Shown: one piece after another, positions 1 through 6,778 of the stretch
How the letters are laid out: each line of letters begins with the position of its first letter
How positions within the stretch are numbered: the first letter of the stretch is position 1
Origin: Pseudobacteriovorax antillogorgiicola
GTDB lineage: Bacteria; Bdellovibrionota_B; Oligoflexia; Oligoflexales; RGVZ01
NCBI GenBank assembly: GCA_945897695.1
Contig: CAMDGW010000019.1
Location: 1-18,765 of the forward strand
DNA length: 18,765 nt
Reading direction: 5' to 3'
Notes under the pieces: generated by a model
The model's input: the letters and a program-made list of their open reading frames with translations, nothing else
Told to the model about the DNA's origin: nothing
The model's database searches: none
Program-made: the position numbers and the translations under genes

Positions 1-264
1 TGCCAACGCGCCAGCAGAGACGATGCAGTTCAGTATTTATCAGGACTGGCTGATGGCATGGACTGGGCAAATCCTAGTCAGGAAAAGGCTCTTAATAGTG
101 TCAAGAAGAAAGGACTGGATGACTTCAGGCTTATACTAAGGTCGGACCATTTGCAGCGATGTGAACATTCTTTTAGTGAAAATATGACTTTTACCAGGAT
201 TGTTCAGTTCCGGAATGAGGACACTGGCTATAATGTGCAGTTTACCGAAGGATTTGAAGACTAA
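1..264 (+). CDS. 3' end of an unrecognised protein (truncated by window edge)
   Basis: The reading frame is open from the first base of the window to TAA at 262-264, giving about 87 residues. An ATG at 58 is present, but nothing resembling a ribosome binding site precedes it and the frame continues upstream of it. I therefore read this as the C-terminal part of a longer gene. The visible part is hydrophilic and mixed-charge, with two Cys and no membrane segment; it ends in an acidic tail (GFEDstop). No family motif is recognised. It is followed directly by a terminator-like hairpin shared with the convergent lipid operon. A stand-alone 68-residue protein starting at 58 is possible but less likely. 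Confidence 0.5.
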   Translation, partial: CQRASRDDAVQYLSGLADGMDWANPSQEKALNSVKKKGLDDFRLILRSDHLQRCEHSFSENMTFTRIVQFRNEDTGYNVQFTEGFED

Positions 265-295
265 AACCCAGACCTGCGCTTGCTACTGCAAACCA

Positions 296-329
296 AAAAG
301 CCCCCCGCAAAGATAGCCGGGGAGCTTTT
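296..329. terminator. Bidirectional Rho-independent terminator between convergent genes
   Basis: The arms AAAAGCCCCCCG and CGGGGAGCTTTT pair with a single mismatch around a loop of about ten bases. The GC-rich core is flanked by A-tracts on the left and T-tracts on the right, so the hairpin can end transcription from both sides. It lies 31 bases after the stop of the gene at 1-264 and 7 bases after the stop of the reductase gene on the minus strand. It marks the downstream end of the long minus-strand lipid operon. Confidence 0.85.
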
Positions 330-336
330 AGATACA

Positions 337-1503
337 TTAAAAGTTAGCCACAGGTGGATTGCGGTACTCAAACTCCGGTAATCTAAGACGGCGTCCCCAC
401 TTGCTCTCCATGCAGTACTTCAGGATCTCGCGACCATAAGTTCTCCAGTGAGGTGCTGATTTCCCGCCAAGTTTTTTGAGGTACTCAGTAGATCTTCTGT
501 TATCGAAGATCACATTGGTTCCCGATAGGTAGTCGTTATACACGGACGCCATTTCGCAGGTGCGCCAAAAATTTTCGTCCATAAGTCTTCTAAGCCATGT
601 GGCTCTGAGGATCTTGAACATCCAGACTGGAATCAGAGGGCGTCTTTTGATAGTGGTCAGGCTGAACGCATCACTTAGGAATTCGTCGATACGGACACTT
701 TTCTCTTTACCTGCTGTGAGATAAAACGTTTCGCCTAGGCTTTTTGAAGTCATCATGATCCTGTACATCGAGGACGCGACGTAATCTACCGGAACAATAT
801 CGAGACGTGCATTACGTTTGCACGGGACAAACGGCAGAATGTCCTTGGACAAAAGCTGTAGTGGCCAATAGAGAACTTTAAAGTGCGGTGTAAAGCCATT
901 TCTTGAGTCACCCACGACTATTGAGGGTCGATAAATAGTTGTTGGTAAATCCTGCATGTAATCGCGAACAAGTAGTTCAGCCTCGAACTTGCTTTGTTCG
1001 TAAGCGTTAGCGAAGCTTTGTTTGCGGTCCAGATCGTTTTCTGTAACTAGTCCGGCTTTTGTACCGGCTACAAAGGCTGTAGAAACGTAGTCGAAACGCT
1101 GGAGTGCACCAGATTTTCTAGCTTTCACAGCGAAATCCAAGAGCTTCCTTGTTCCCTCGACGTTAATTAGTCGCGACTCTTGTAATGGAGCGGCAAAGTC
1201 GGTGCTGGCACCAATGTGCATGATGTGCGTACACTCGTTGAGCAGCATTTGCTCAGTATCAGCATCGATACCCATGCGGTCCATGGTAAGGTCCCCAGCT
1301 GCTGTTGCCAGCTTTTGGGTGGCAAGAGCCCGATCAGCAGGTTTGAAAACCTTCTCGATTAGACTCGCAATGCGTTCCGTCTGAGACTGTCTTGCTGACG
1401 GCCTGGTTAGCAAATAGATGGCTTCCACCTTTGGATCTTTCACCAAATACGGTAGCAGTGCTGTACCCAGAAATCCTGTCCCACCTGTAACTAAAACCTT
1501 CAT
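337..1503 (-). CDS. NAD(P)-dependent thioester-reductase / fatty acyl reductase-like extended SDR
   Basis: The 388-residue protein opens with a Rossmann dinucleotide motif, TGGTGFLG (residues 6-13). The HIGASTDF segment (97-104), the V-S-T active-site stretch (140-142), YEQSK (168-172, the SDR Tyr-x3-Lys pair) and YRPSIVVGDS (191-200) follow in the order typical of the male-sterility/NAD_binding_4 family. That family includes acyl reductases and the reductive release domains of PKS/NRPS enzymes, which cut an acyl thioester to an aldehyde or alcohol. The start at 1503 is chosen because AGGAGGG lies 6 bases upstream; an in-frame ATG at 1524 would overlap acpS and lacks a comparable site. As last gene of the operon it plausibly reduces or releases the acyl chain from the long ACP. 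A sugar- or sterol-type SDR epimerase/dehydrogenase role is the main alternative. Confidence 0.75.
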   Translation of the reverse strand: MKVLVTGGTGFLGTALLPYLVKDPKVEAIYLLTRPSARQSQTERIASLIEKVFKPADRALATQKLATAAGDLTMDRMGIDADTEQMLLNECTHIMHIGASTDFAAPLQESRLINVEGTRKLLDFAVKARKSGALQRFDYVSTAFVAGTKAGLVTENDLDRKQSFANAYEQSKFEAELLVRDYMQDLPTTIYRPSIVVGDSRNGFTPHFKVLYWPLQLLSKDILPFVPCKRNARLDIVPVDYVASSMYRIMMTSKSLGETFYLTAGKEKSVRIDEFLSDAFSLTTIKRRPLIPVWMFKILRATWLRRLMDENFWRTCEMASVYNDYLSGTNVIFDNRRSTEYLKKLGGKSAPHWRTYGREILKYCMESKWGRRLRLPEFEYRNPPVANF

Positions 1504-1516
1504 GCGTCCCTCCTGC

Positions 1517-1888
1517 TTAGACAACTGCGACCATTGCGACTGCGGTTTCGTGTGTATGCGAAATTGAAAGTAAAATAGAAGATGCTGAAATGGTTTCCAT
1601 GTTTTCTTTTAAGCTGTCGTTCAAAACAAATTCTGGAGCGCCCAAATCATTGTGCGTAACCTCAATATCTCGCAATCCCAAGCCGCGGTTACGAAGCGAA
1701 GGAATCGCCTTGACCAATGCCTCTTTTGCCGCAAAGTGGCCAGCAAATGATTGGCATGGGTATGCCGAACTTGCGCAGTATTTGCGCTCGCTGGGCGTAA
1801 AAACGTTTTCGATAAATCCATTTTGTGAATTTACAAGGACGTTTTCGAACTTTCCCATGGCTACTGTGTCTACGCCAATACCCTTCAT
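1517..1888 (-). CDS. acpS: Holo-[acyl-carrier-protein] synthase (AcpS-type phosphopantetheinyl transferase)
   Basis: AcpS moves 4'-phosphopantetheine from CoA to the conserved Ser of an acyl carrier protein. The 123 residues match the family in length. Visible signatures are MKGIGVDTV with the metal-binding Asp7, FTPSERKYC (30-38), FAGHFAAKEALVKA (48-61) with the second metal ligand Glu56, and LSISHT (107-112) near the C terminus. The start at 1888 is set by GGAGGG just upstream and by an ATGA overlap with the stop of the upstream ketosynthase homologue, implying coupled translation. An earlier in-frame ATG at 1915 is inside that gene and would add nine non-conserved residues. Its place in an operon with a non-standard ACP suggests it activates that carrier, though it could be the only AcpS of the cell and also serve primary fatty acid synthesis. 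Confidence 0.92.
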   Translation of the reverse strand: MKGIGVDTVAMGKFENVLVNSQNGFIENVFTPSERKYCASSAYPCQSFAGHFAAKEALVKAIPSLRNRGLGLRDIEVTHNDLGAPEFVLNDSLKENMETISASSILLSISHTHETAVAMVAVV

Positions 1889-3084
1889 GGACCCTCCATC
1901 TTGACGATCAGACATGAATACTCTCCGTAAGGTGACGTGCGAAGAATCATAGCCACAGTGTTGGATGGATTGAATTCCTTAGCTGACTTCGTGTCCTTCC
2001 ACTCGTCAGCAACTGCAGTCGCCGGAATCTCTTTTTTAGAATAAGCATTTTTGAGAAATCCAATTTCAGCCAGTCCACCGGCTTCCATGAGATTGCCCCA
2101 CCTGGTTGCTGTGGTAGCAACCACAGGGGATTTTTTATTTTTCCATACCTTGCTGACAGCAGATTTTTCTATTGCTGTGACATCAGGTATCGCACTACCT
2201 GTCACCATAAGCACCTCAACGTCTTCAGCTGAAACACCAGCGTGGTTGAGAGTATTCATGATTAGCTCTGGGAAAATGGACGTTTCATCTATTTTCCCAT
2301 ATGGACCAATGGCATCAGAGGCTGCCGCACACGATAAAACCTGGCATATTGCCTTTGCGCCGCGTTTTTCAGCGACTGAGCGTTGTTCTAGGGTAGCGAA
2401 AGCTGCACCTTCAGCGATCGGCGTGCACTCAGCGTAGCCGCGCATTTTCATTGCTGAGACAAATATTTTGTCGCTATGGGCCGTGTATCCGCCAGCTATT
2501 GCGCAGTCTAGGCGTCCGAGCTTCATGGACCGGATGGCGCCAATTAGCGCCATGTGGGAACTCGTTTCCAGCGTCGTGTAGTTTGAATTGGGGCCCCGCG
2601 CGTCCAAAGTTTTGGCTCCATAGCAGAGGACATTGTTTGGTAAACCTGTAAGTAGCGTCGTCGGGCTCGCCGTCCTGAAAGTTTCCCCAAAGTTTTTCTC
2701 ATGGAGAACACCAGAGGAGTCAGTAGCGGCCGAAATACCTTCTTCATAATTGTGGTGATCACTACACGACGATGGAGGAGCGCCAACATATAGTCCCGTG
2801 CGGTCCGGATTGATTGTCTGTGACGAAACACCGGAGTTTTTGAGGCATTCTTCAAATGCCACAAGCCCCAGGACATCCCTGTGAGACACAACCTTGACGA
2901 CCTTGCGGTCAGAAAGGTGGGGAGCAGGGTTGAAGCCCTTGACCTTGTAGTCTTCTTGATTTTTTTTGTTTGCTGGTGCATCGAATGCCTCCAGGTTTGC
3001 GTCCATTCCCAGGCCTGTTGCCGTCAACATTCCCAGGCCGGTAATAACGATATCGTTTGGCTTGTTGTTCAGTGTCTTACTCAT
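1885..3084 (-). CDS. Catalytically dead beta-ketoacyl synthase homologue (KS-beta / chain-length-factor-like)
   Basis: The 399-residue protein keeps the thiolase-fold outline of KAS II (N-terminal VITGLGMLTATG, GPNSNYTTLETSS around the nucleophile elbow, central IAGGY and EGAAF, C-terminal glycine loops). All catalytic positions are changed. The nucleophilic Cys is Glu173; the first His, in the place of AHGTST, is Thr295; the motif Lys is Ala326; and the second His, in the place of TTGH, is Asn331. The gatekeeper GFGG loop is also altered (YGEY). It follows the active ketosynthase with a 2-base gap, and its AAGGAGGG ribosome site lies inside the end of that gene. Such pairs are known as KS-alpha/KS-beta in type II polyketide synthases, where the dead subunit forms a heterodimer and helps set chain length. 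That role here is inference. Confidence 0.85.
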   Translation of the reverse strand: MSKTLNNKPNDIVITGLGMLTATGLGMDANLEAFDAPANKKNQEDYKVKGFNPAPHLSDRKVVKVVSHRDVLGLVAFEECLKNSGVSSQTINPDRTGLYVGAPPSSCSDHHNYEEGISAATDSSGVLHEKNFGETFRTASPTTLLTGLPNNVLCYGAKTLDARGPNSNYTTLETSSHMALIGAIRSMKLGRLDCAIAGGYTAHSDKIFVSAMKMRGYAECTPIAEGAAFATLEQRSVAEKRGAKAICQVLSCAAASDAIGPYGKIDETSIFPELIMNTLNHAGVSAEDVEVLMVTGSAIPDVTAIEKSAVSKVWKNKKSPVVATTATRWGNLMEAGGLAEIGFLKNAYSKKEIPATAVADEWKDTKSAKEFNPSNTVAMILRTSPYGEYSCLIVKMEGP

Positions 3085-3086
3085 TA

Positions 3087-4352
3087 TTAAACCCTCCTTG
3101 CGACCAGAGATGTATTTGAGCCACCGAATCCAACAGAGTTAGACAGGGCATATGCACTGTTCATGGGACTTGGTTCAGAAGGTGTCAGAGTAACATCACA
3201 TCCAGGATCTTGTTTCTTCAGATTCACTGAAGGTGGGTATACCTGATACTTGAGGGACATCATGGCGACAGCAAACTCCAAAGCTCCAGCAGCGGAAATT
3301 AAGTGGCCAGTCGTGCTCTTTGTGCTGGAAACCTTTGCTTTACTAGAATCTTTAGGGAAGACCTTGCTAATCGCTAGGGACTCAACCTTATCGTTTAGAA
3401 GAGTCGAGGTTCCGTGGGCGTTAATGTACCCCACCTGATCAGGCGAAATTCCAGCATCTTTTAGTGCCATTTCCATGGACTCAATAACGCCCCGTCCCTC
3501 AGGATGAAGATCGGTTATGCGATAAGCAGATTCAGTTACCCCGTATCCGCAGATTTCACCGATGATATTAGCGCCCCGCTTCTTAGCGTGTTCGTACTCT
3601 TCAAACACGAACATACAAGCACCTTCGCCCAAAACAAATCCATCACGGTCCGCATCAAACGGACGAGATGCACTCTTTGGGTCGCTTACGCGTGATGACA
3701 GGGCTCCAAGAAGGCAGAAGCCAGCCATCTGGAACGGATTTACCATTGAGTCGGCGCCACCAGTCATAACAACATCGTAGTCTCCGCAGGCGACCATTTC
3801 GTATGCTTCGCCGAGCGCTTGGCCTGATGATGCACATGCGGTGTGAATCGTTGAAGTAGCTCCTTTAGCTCCAATCAAACTTGCTACTAATGTTGAAAGA
3901 GTATTTGGAAAATACTTGCGATGATAGGGGTTGGTTTCATGTCCCTCATATTTTTCAGTCATATAGACTTCCTTGTGCCATGAGAGTTCTGGGCTTCCCA
4001 CTCCCACGCCAAGACAAACCGCTGTCTTCAGAGGGTTGTTGTTGAACGTGCTCAGAATTCCAGCTTGTTTTGCTGCTTCAATCGAAGCATTCCAACCAAA
4101 CTCACCTGCACGATTAAGAAACTTAGATTTTTCGCGCAGCTCAGGCTTCTCTGAGAGACCTGTTTGGTCTAGCTTAAAGTCGCGAACCTGATATGCAAAA
4201 TTACATGAGAATTTTTCGGCGTCGAAAATCTCGACTTTTCCCACAGTTTTCTTACCTTCGATAATCCCATTCCAGGTCTCTGTCATGGTATTGCCCACCG
4301 GCGTGACAGCTCCCACTCCTGTAATAACGACGCGGCGCTTTGTAGGATACAT
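3087..4352 (-). CDS. fabF: Beta-ketoacyl-[ACP] synthase II (FabF-like, catalytically intact)
   Basis: This 421-residue condensing enzyme extends an acyl chain with malonyl-ACP. It has the complete Cys-His-His set: Cys173 in HTACASS, His313 in NAHGTST, Lys345 and His350 in STKSTTGH, plus the gatekeeper loop VGFGGSN near the C terminus. The N terminus RRVVITGVGAVTPVG is typical of FabF/KAS II. AAGGAG lies 6 bases before ATG 4352. It lies between a dehydratase gene (57 bases upstream) and its own catalytically dead paralogue (2 bases downstream), so it likely acts as the active half of a heterodimer. It could instead be the cell's ordinary FabF, but the operon context argues for a dedicated pathway. 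Confidence 0.93.
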   Translation of the reverse strand: MYPTKRRVVITGVGAVTPVGNTMTETWNGIIEGKKTVGKVEIFDAEKFSCNFAYQVRDFKLDQTGLSEKPELREKSKFLNRAGEFGWNASIEAAKQAGILSTFNNNPLKTAVCLGVGVGSPELSWHKEVYMTEKYEGHETNPYHRKYFPNTLSTLVASLIGAKGATSTIHTACASSGQALGEAYEMVACGDYDVVMTGGADSMVNPFQMAGFCLLGALSSRVSDPKSASRPFDADRDGFVLGEGACMFVFEEYEHAKKRGANIIGEICGYGVTESAYRITDLHPEGRGVIESMEMALKDAGISPDQVGYINAHGTSTLLNDKVESLAISKVFPKDSSKAKVSSTKSTTGHLISAAGALEFAVAMMSLKYQVYPPSVNLKKQDPGCDVTLTPSEPSPMNSAYALSNSVGFGGSNTSLVARRV

Positions 4353-4409
4353 AGTTTGCTCCTTATCATTCCATTCTTACTTCGGTTCGGATGTCGAAAA
4401 CTACCTGAC

Positions 4410-5261
4410 TCACTTTTTGCGTTGGTAGCGGTATCGACCCCGTAATATTCGCTTTTGATTAACCATGATCTCTGCCACGGTTTCAAAATCGTCACCAGTT
4501 GACTCGGTGATCTTGACGTTTACCACAGCGGTATCACCTGGTCTGAGAAACGATTTAATCTTAAGATCCTGCACAGCCACTGGGGCAATATTTCCCTGTG
4601 TGGCAGGGTTTTCAGCAACCAGCCGTCTCGTAGCTTCCGCGATCATTTCATTGATAACGACAATTGGCGTCACCGGGAAGCGAGGGAAGTGATCGGGATA
4701 GAAAGGCTCATCTTGACGGAAAACTTTGGCGGTCGATATTGATTTGTCCGGAACGAGTTCAGTCACAACATCCACCAGGCTGCTAAACTGAAACGCGGGA
4801 GATTCTGGATTTGCACTCAATCCAGCAGTGGACAGTGTCCCATATCGTTGTCTAGTGACCATGGGATCTTCCAGGTCAGCTAGCGGCATGAAATAACCAC
4901 CACAATCCTTAATTTCTACGATTGTCTTGCCGCCAATTTTAGCGGTACCAGAGAAGATGAATGAATCTTCACTGCGATCGGTAATCCATGCTTCTAGATC
5001 GATGGTTGCAGGAGCAGGAACGCTCTGGCCTAGATCAATACTAGTCGCGAAAAGAAAAACTGGGCGTCCAGAAAAGTCGTTGTCTCTCAGGGCCATCCAT
5101 GAAACAAGCTGTCCAATGGCCTCTGAAATCACACTCGTGCTGATCAGACAGTTGCCGTCGCTATCTTCACGACGCCAAGGTTCGCCAGCGCTGAAGTCGA
5201 CCTGACCACGGATTTTTTGTCCTTGGATGTCATGGATACGACTGACGAATAAAAATCGCAT
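4410..5261 (-). CDS. Double-hotdog FabA/FabZ-like 3-hydroxyacyl-ACP dehydratase
   Basis: At 283 residues it is about twice FabZ length and reads as two hotdog domains. The C-terminal half carries a FabZ-type active site: DHFPRFPVTP with His191, followed 14 residues later by Glu205 in INEMIAEA, the same His-Glu spacing as FabZ. The N-terminal half (about 1-130) has a degenerate counterpart: ISEAIGQ around Glu47 resembles the Glu helix, but no HFP motif or His precedes it. One active site per fused pair is therefore expected. It would remove water from 3-hydroxyacyl-ACP made by the FabG of this operon. ATG 5261 has AAGGA 9 bases upstream. The gene is 46 bases downstream of the ACP gene. Confidence 0.75.
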   Translation of the reverse strand: MRFLFVSRIHDIQGQKIRGQVDFSAGEPWRREDSDGNCLISTSVISEAIGQLVSWMALRDNDFSGRPVFLFATSIDLGQSVPAPATIDLEAWITDRSEDSFIFSGTAKIGGKTIVEIKDCGGYFMPLADLEDPMVTRQRYGTLSTAGLSANPESPAFQFSSLVDVVTELVPDKSISTAKVFRQDEPFYPDHFPRFPVTPIVVINEMIAEATRRLVAENPATQGNIAPVAVQDLKIKSFLRPGDTAVVNVKITESTGDDFETVAEIMVNQKRILRGRYRYQRKK

Positions 5262-5307
5262 AACCCGGTTTCCTTTTCACGATTCTTGCTTGAAAACTTT
5301 TGGTCAA

Positions 5308-5739
5308 TTAGACCGTTGCCGTAGCTGGTTTGGATGCAGCGCCTGATACAGGAGCCAAGTCACCCATGCGTTCAAGCACCATGCGCTCGAAAGTTGCTAC
5401 AGAGAATAGTGTTGGGATGTCTTTGACCTTCAGACCTGTCTTGAAAAAGTTAGGGTCGACTTCAGGCATAATTGCCTTCAGACGAGCAAGTCCTTTTTCC
5501 TGCAGCGTACCGTGAACTTCGAATTCACCGTCTGCGAGGTCACCGCGTGCACGGGATTCGATGTCGCCTTTAGGCAGCTTGATGCCGAAAGACTTTTCCA
5601 GGCGGAAAACGATATCGAGGAAGTCGATACTTTCTGCGCCAAGGTCGGCCATCAGATTTGCATCGCGAGTTACTTGCTCTTTGTCGCAGTAAAGCGCTTC
5701 AGCGATAATTTCCTGGATCTTCTCGAATGTACTTTGCAT
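5308..5739 (-). CDS. Long acyl carrier protein with loop insertion (AcpXL-like)
   Basis: The N-terminal part is a normal acyl carrier protein, with the phosphopantetheine attachment Ser37 in LGAESID, then DFLDIVFRLEKSFGIKLP as helix II. The usual helix III equivalent (about IPTLFSVATFERMVLERM, 108-125) comes only after an extra stretch of roughly 50 charged residues (57-106), and an Ala/Pro/Thr-rich tail ends the protein. At 143 residues it is nearly double the usual 75-80. Rhizobial AcpXL, the carrier for very-long-chain fatty acids, also has the DFLDIVF...FGIK.P helix and a shorter insertion at the same place. ATG 5739 is preferred because AAGGA stands 7 bases before it; in-frame ATGs at 5757 and 5775 lack such a site. 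It is probably modified by the AcpS of this operon. Confidence 0.85.
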   Translation of the reverse strand: MQSTFEKIQEIIAEALYCDKEQVTRDANLMADLGAESIDFLDIVFRLEKSFGIKLPKGDIESRARGDLADGEFEVHGTLQEKGLARLKAIMPEVDPNFFKTGLKVKDIPTLFSVATFERMVLERMGDLAPVSGAASKPATATV

Positions 5740-5782
5740 AACTTGTTCCTTTCTCATAACTTGGTTAATGAACAAACCATTG

Positions 5783-6532
5783 TTAAAGCTTTAATCCACC
5801 GTCAATGTGAATAACTTCACCCGTAATATAGGAAGACAAATCCGATGCCAGGAAGACCGCCATGTTGGCGATATCTTCTGGAGTTCCGAAGCGTTTAAGC
5901 AAAACGGACTCAAGGATTTTATCTCCGGCTGCGTCGCGAACGTCTTTGCTCATGTCAGTTGTAATAACTCCAGGAGCAATACAATTTACGCGGACATTTC
6001 TGGGCGCAAGCTCAACGGCCAGCGCCTTGGTGACAGCTTCAACGCCGCCTTTGGATGCGGCGTAGTTTACCTGACCACGACCCGGTCGCGATGCTGCTAC
6101 CGAAGAAATGTTAATGATGTTACCTGAACGAGCTCTGACCATCTGGCGAGCGACAGCCCGACTGACATGAAAGACACCGCCGAGGTTAGTGTTGATCACG
6201 TCACTCCAGGCATCGTCTTCCATGGACAAGATGAGGTCGTCTTTGACAATGCCTGCATTGTTAATGAGCACATGAACCGGACCGTGATCAGATTCAATCG
6301 TATTTAAAGCATCATCGACCTGCGTAGAGCTTCGAACATCCAACTTGATGCCGTGAACTTTAAGGCCCTTAGCTCTTAAAGAGCCAACGAAATCCTGAGC
6401 AGCAGCTTCATTGCTAACATAAGTAGCAATAACATTTGCGCCAGCCTGAGCTGTGGCCTCGGTCATGGCGCGCCCAATTCCGCGAGTGCCGCCTGTTATC
6501 ATTACGTTTTTGTTTAGCAAGCTGACTTGCAT
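5783..6532 (-). CDS. fabG: 3-oxoacyl-[acyl-carrier-protein] reductase FabG (SDR)
   Basis: This 249-residue classical short-chain dehydrogenase reduces 3-oxoacyl-ACP to 3-hydroxyacyl-ACP with NADPH. TGGTRGIG (13-20) is the cofactor-binding loop and NNAG (91-94) the structural motif. The catalytic set is Ser144 in NISSVAA, Tyr157 and Lys161 in YAASK. The C terminus ends GEVIHIDGGLKL, close to FabG consensus. A strong GGGAGG site lies 5 bases before ATG 6532. It is the first gene of the minus-strand lipid operon, 43 bases before the ACP gene. Other SDR substrates are possible, but sequence and location both favour FabG. Confidence 0.93.
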   Translation of the reverse strand: MQVSLLNKNVMITGGTRGIGRAMTEATAQAGANVIATYVSNEAAAQDFVGSLRAKGLKVHGIKLDVRSSTQVDDALNTIESDHGPVHVLINNAGIVKDDLILSMEDDAWSDVINTNLGGVFHVSRAVARQMVRARSGNIINISSVAASRPGRGQVNYAASKGGVEAVTKALAVELAPRNVRVNCIAPGVITTDMSKDVRDAAGDKILESVLLKRFGTPEDIANMAVFLASDLSSYITGEVIHIDGGLKL

Positions 6533-6646
6533 ATTCGCCTCCCTTACCGGTCGGTTTAACTCTGATCACCATAGTTGTGTGATTTGTAGGTAAGGGTGTA
6601 CGGTAGGCGAGTATCAATATGCAAGCATAAAATTATTAGTTATGTG

Positions 6647-6675
6647 ATTTTAGATGTTTAGATAAACATTAGAAA
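6647..6675 (-). promoter_or_regulatory. Candidate fabG-operon promoter with a palindrome filling the spacer
   Basis: On the minus strand, TAAAAT (6652-6647) matches the -10 consensus at five of six positions, and a weak -35, TTTCTA (6675-6670), stands 17 bases upstream. The spacer is almost completely occupied by a perfect 16-base palindrome, ATGTTTAGATAAACAT (6654-6669). A palindrome between -35 and -10 is a common place for a repressor. The 5' leader to fabG would be a little over 100 bases. The palindrome is seen directly; the promoter assignment is an inference. Confidence 0.4.
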
Positions 6676-6719
6676 TGGATTAGAAAGTTTAGTTCTAATG
6701 ATTTTAAAGCGGATTCTAA
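6669..6719. promoter_or_regulatory. Four-copy TTAGAA/TTCTAA repeat cluster upstream of fabG (candidate operator)
   Basis: TTAGAA occurs at 6669-6674 and 6680-6685 and its reverse complement TTCTAA at 6693-6698 and 6714-6719. The inner pair forms a perfect inverted repeat, ATTAGAA - 7 bases - TTCTAAT (6679-6699). The two direct copies are 11 bases apart, about one helical turn. The cluster abuts the upstream side of the candidate -35 element, where an activator or a cooperative repressor would bind. The region is AT-rich, so some repetition is expected by chance. Confidence 0.35.
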
Positions 6720-6730
6720 AGGTTAAGAAA

Positions 6731-6773
6731 ATATACCAGTTACCCATGAAATTATAATGGGTAACTGGTATAT
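6731..6773 (-). terminator. Hairpin with perfect 17-bp arms after fabI
   Basis: ATATACCAGTTACCCAT (6731-6747) and its exact reverse complement (6757-6773) flank a 9-base loop. On the minus strand the hairpin starts 5 bases after the fabI stop codon and is followed by TTTTCTT, as in an intrinsic terminator. It would separate fabI from the fabG operon, which then needs its own promoter. The stem is less GC-rich than a textbook terminator, so partial read-through or a role as an operator or mRNA end stabiliser remains possible. Confidence 0.65.
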
Positions 6774-6778
6774 GTTGC

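Noticed and set aside
1590..1904. 104-codon plus-strand open frame
   Set aside because: It lies entirely opposite acpS, whose motifs, start and ribosome site are clear; no plausible ribosome site or family pattern on the plus strand.
2051..2437. 128-codon plus-strand open frame
   Set aside because: Antisense shadow of the ketosynthase homologue; composition follows the complementary coding strand and no motif is visible.
2544..2981. 145-codon minus-strand frame inside the ketosynthase homologue
   Set aside because: Alternative frame on the same strand, rich in Arg/Thr as expected for an out-of-frame translation, while the main frame has full KAS-like structure.
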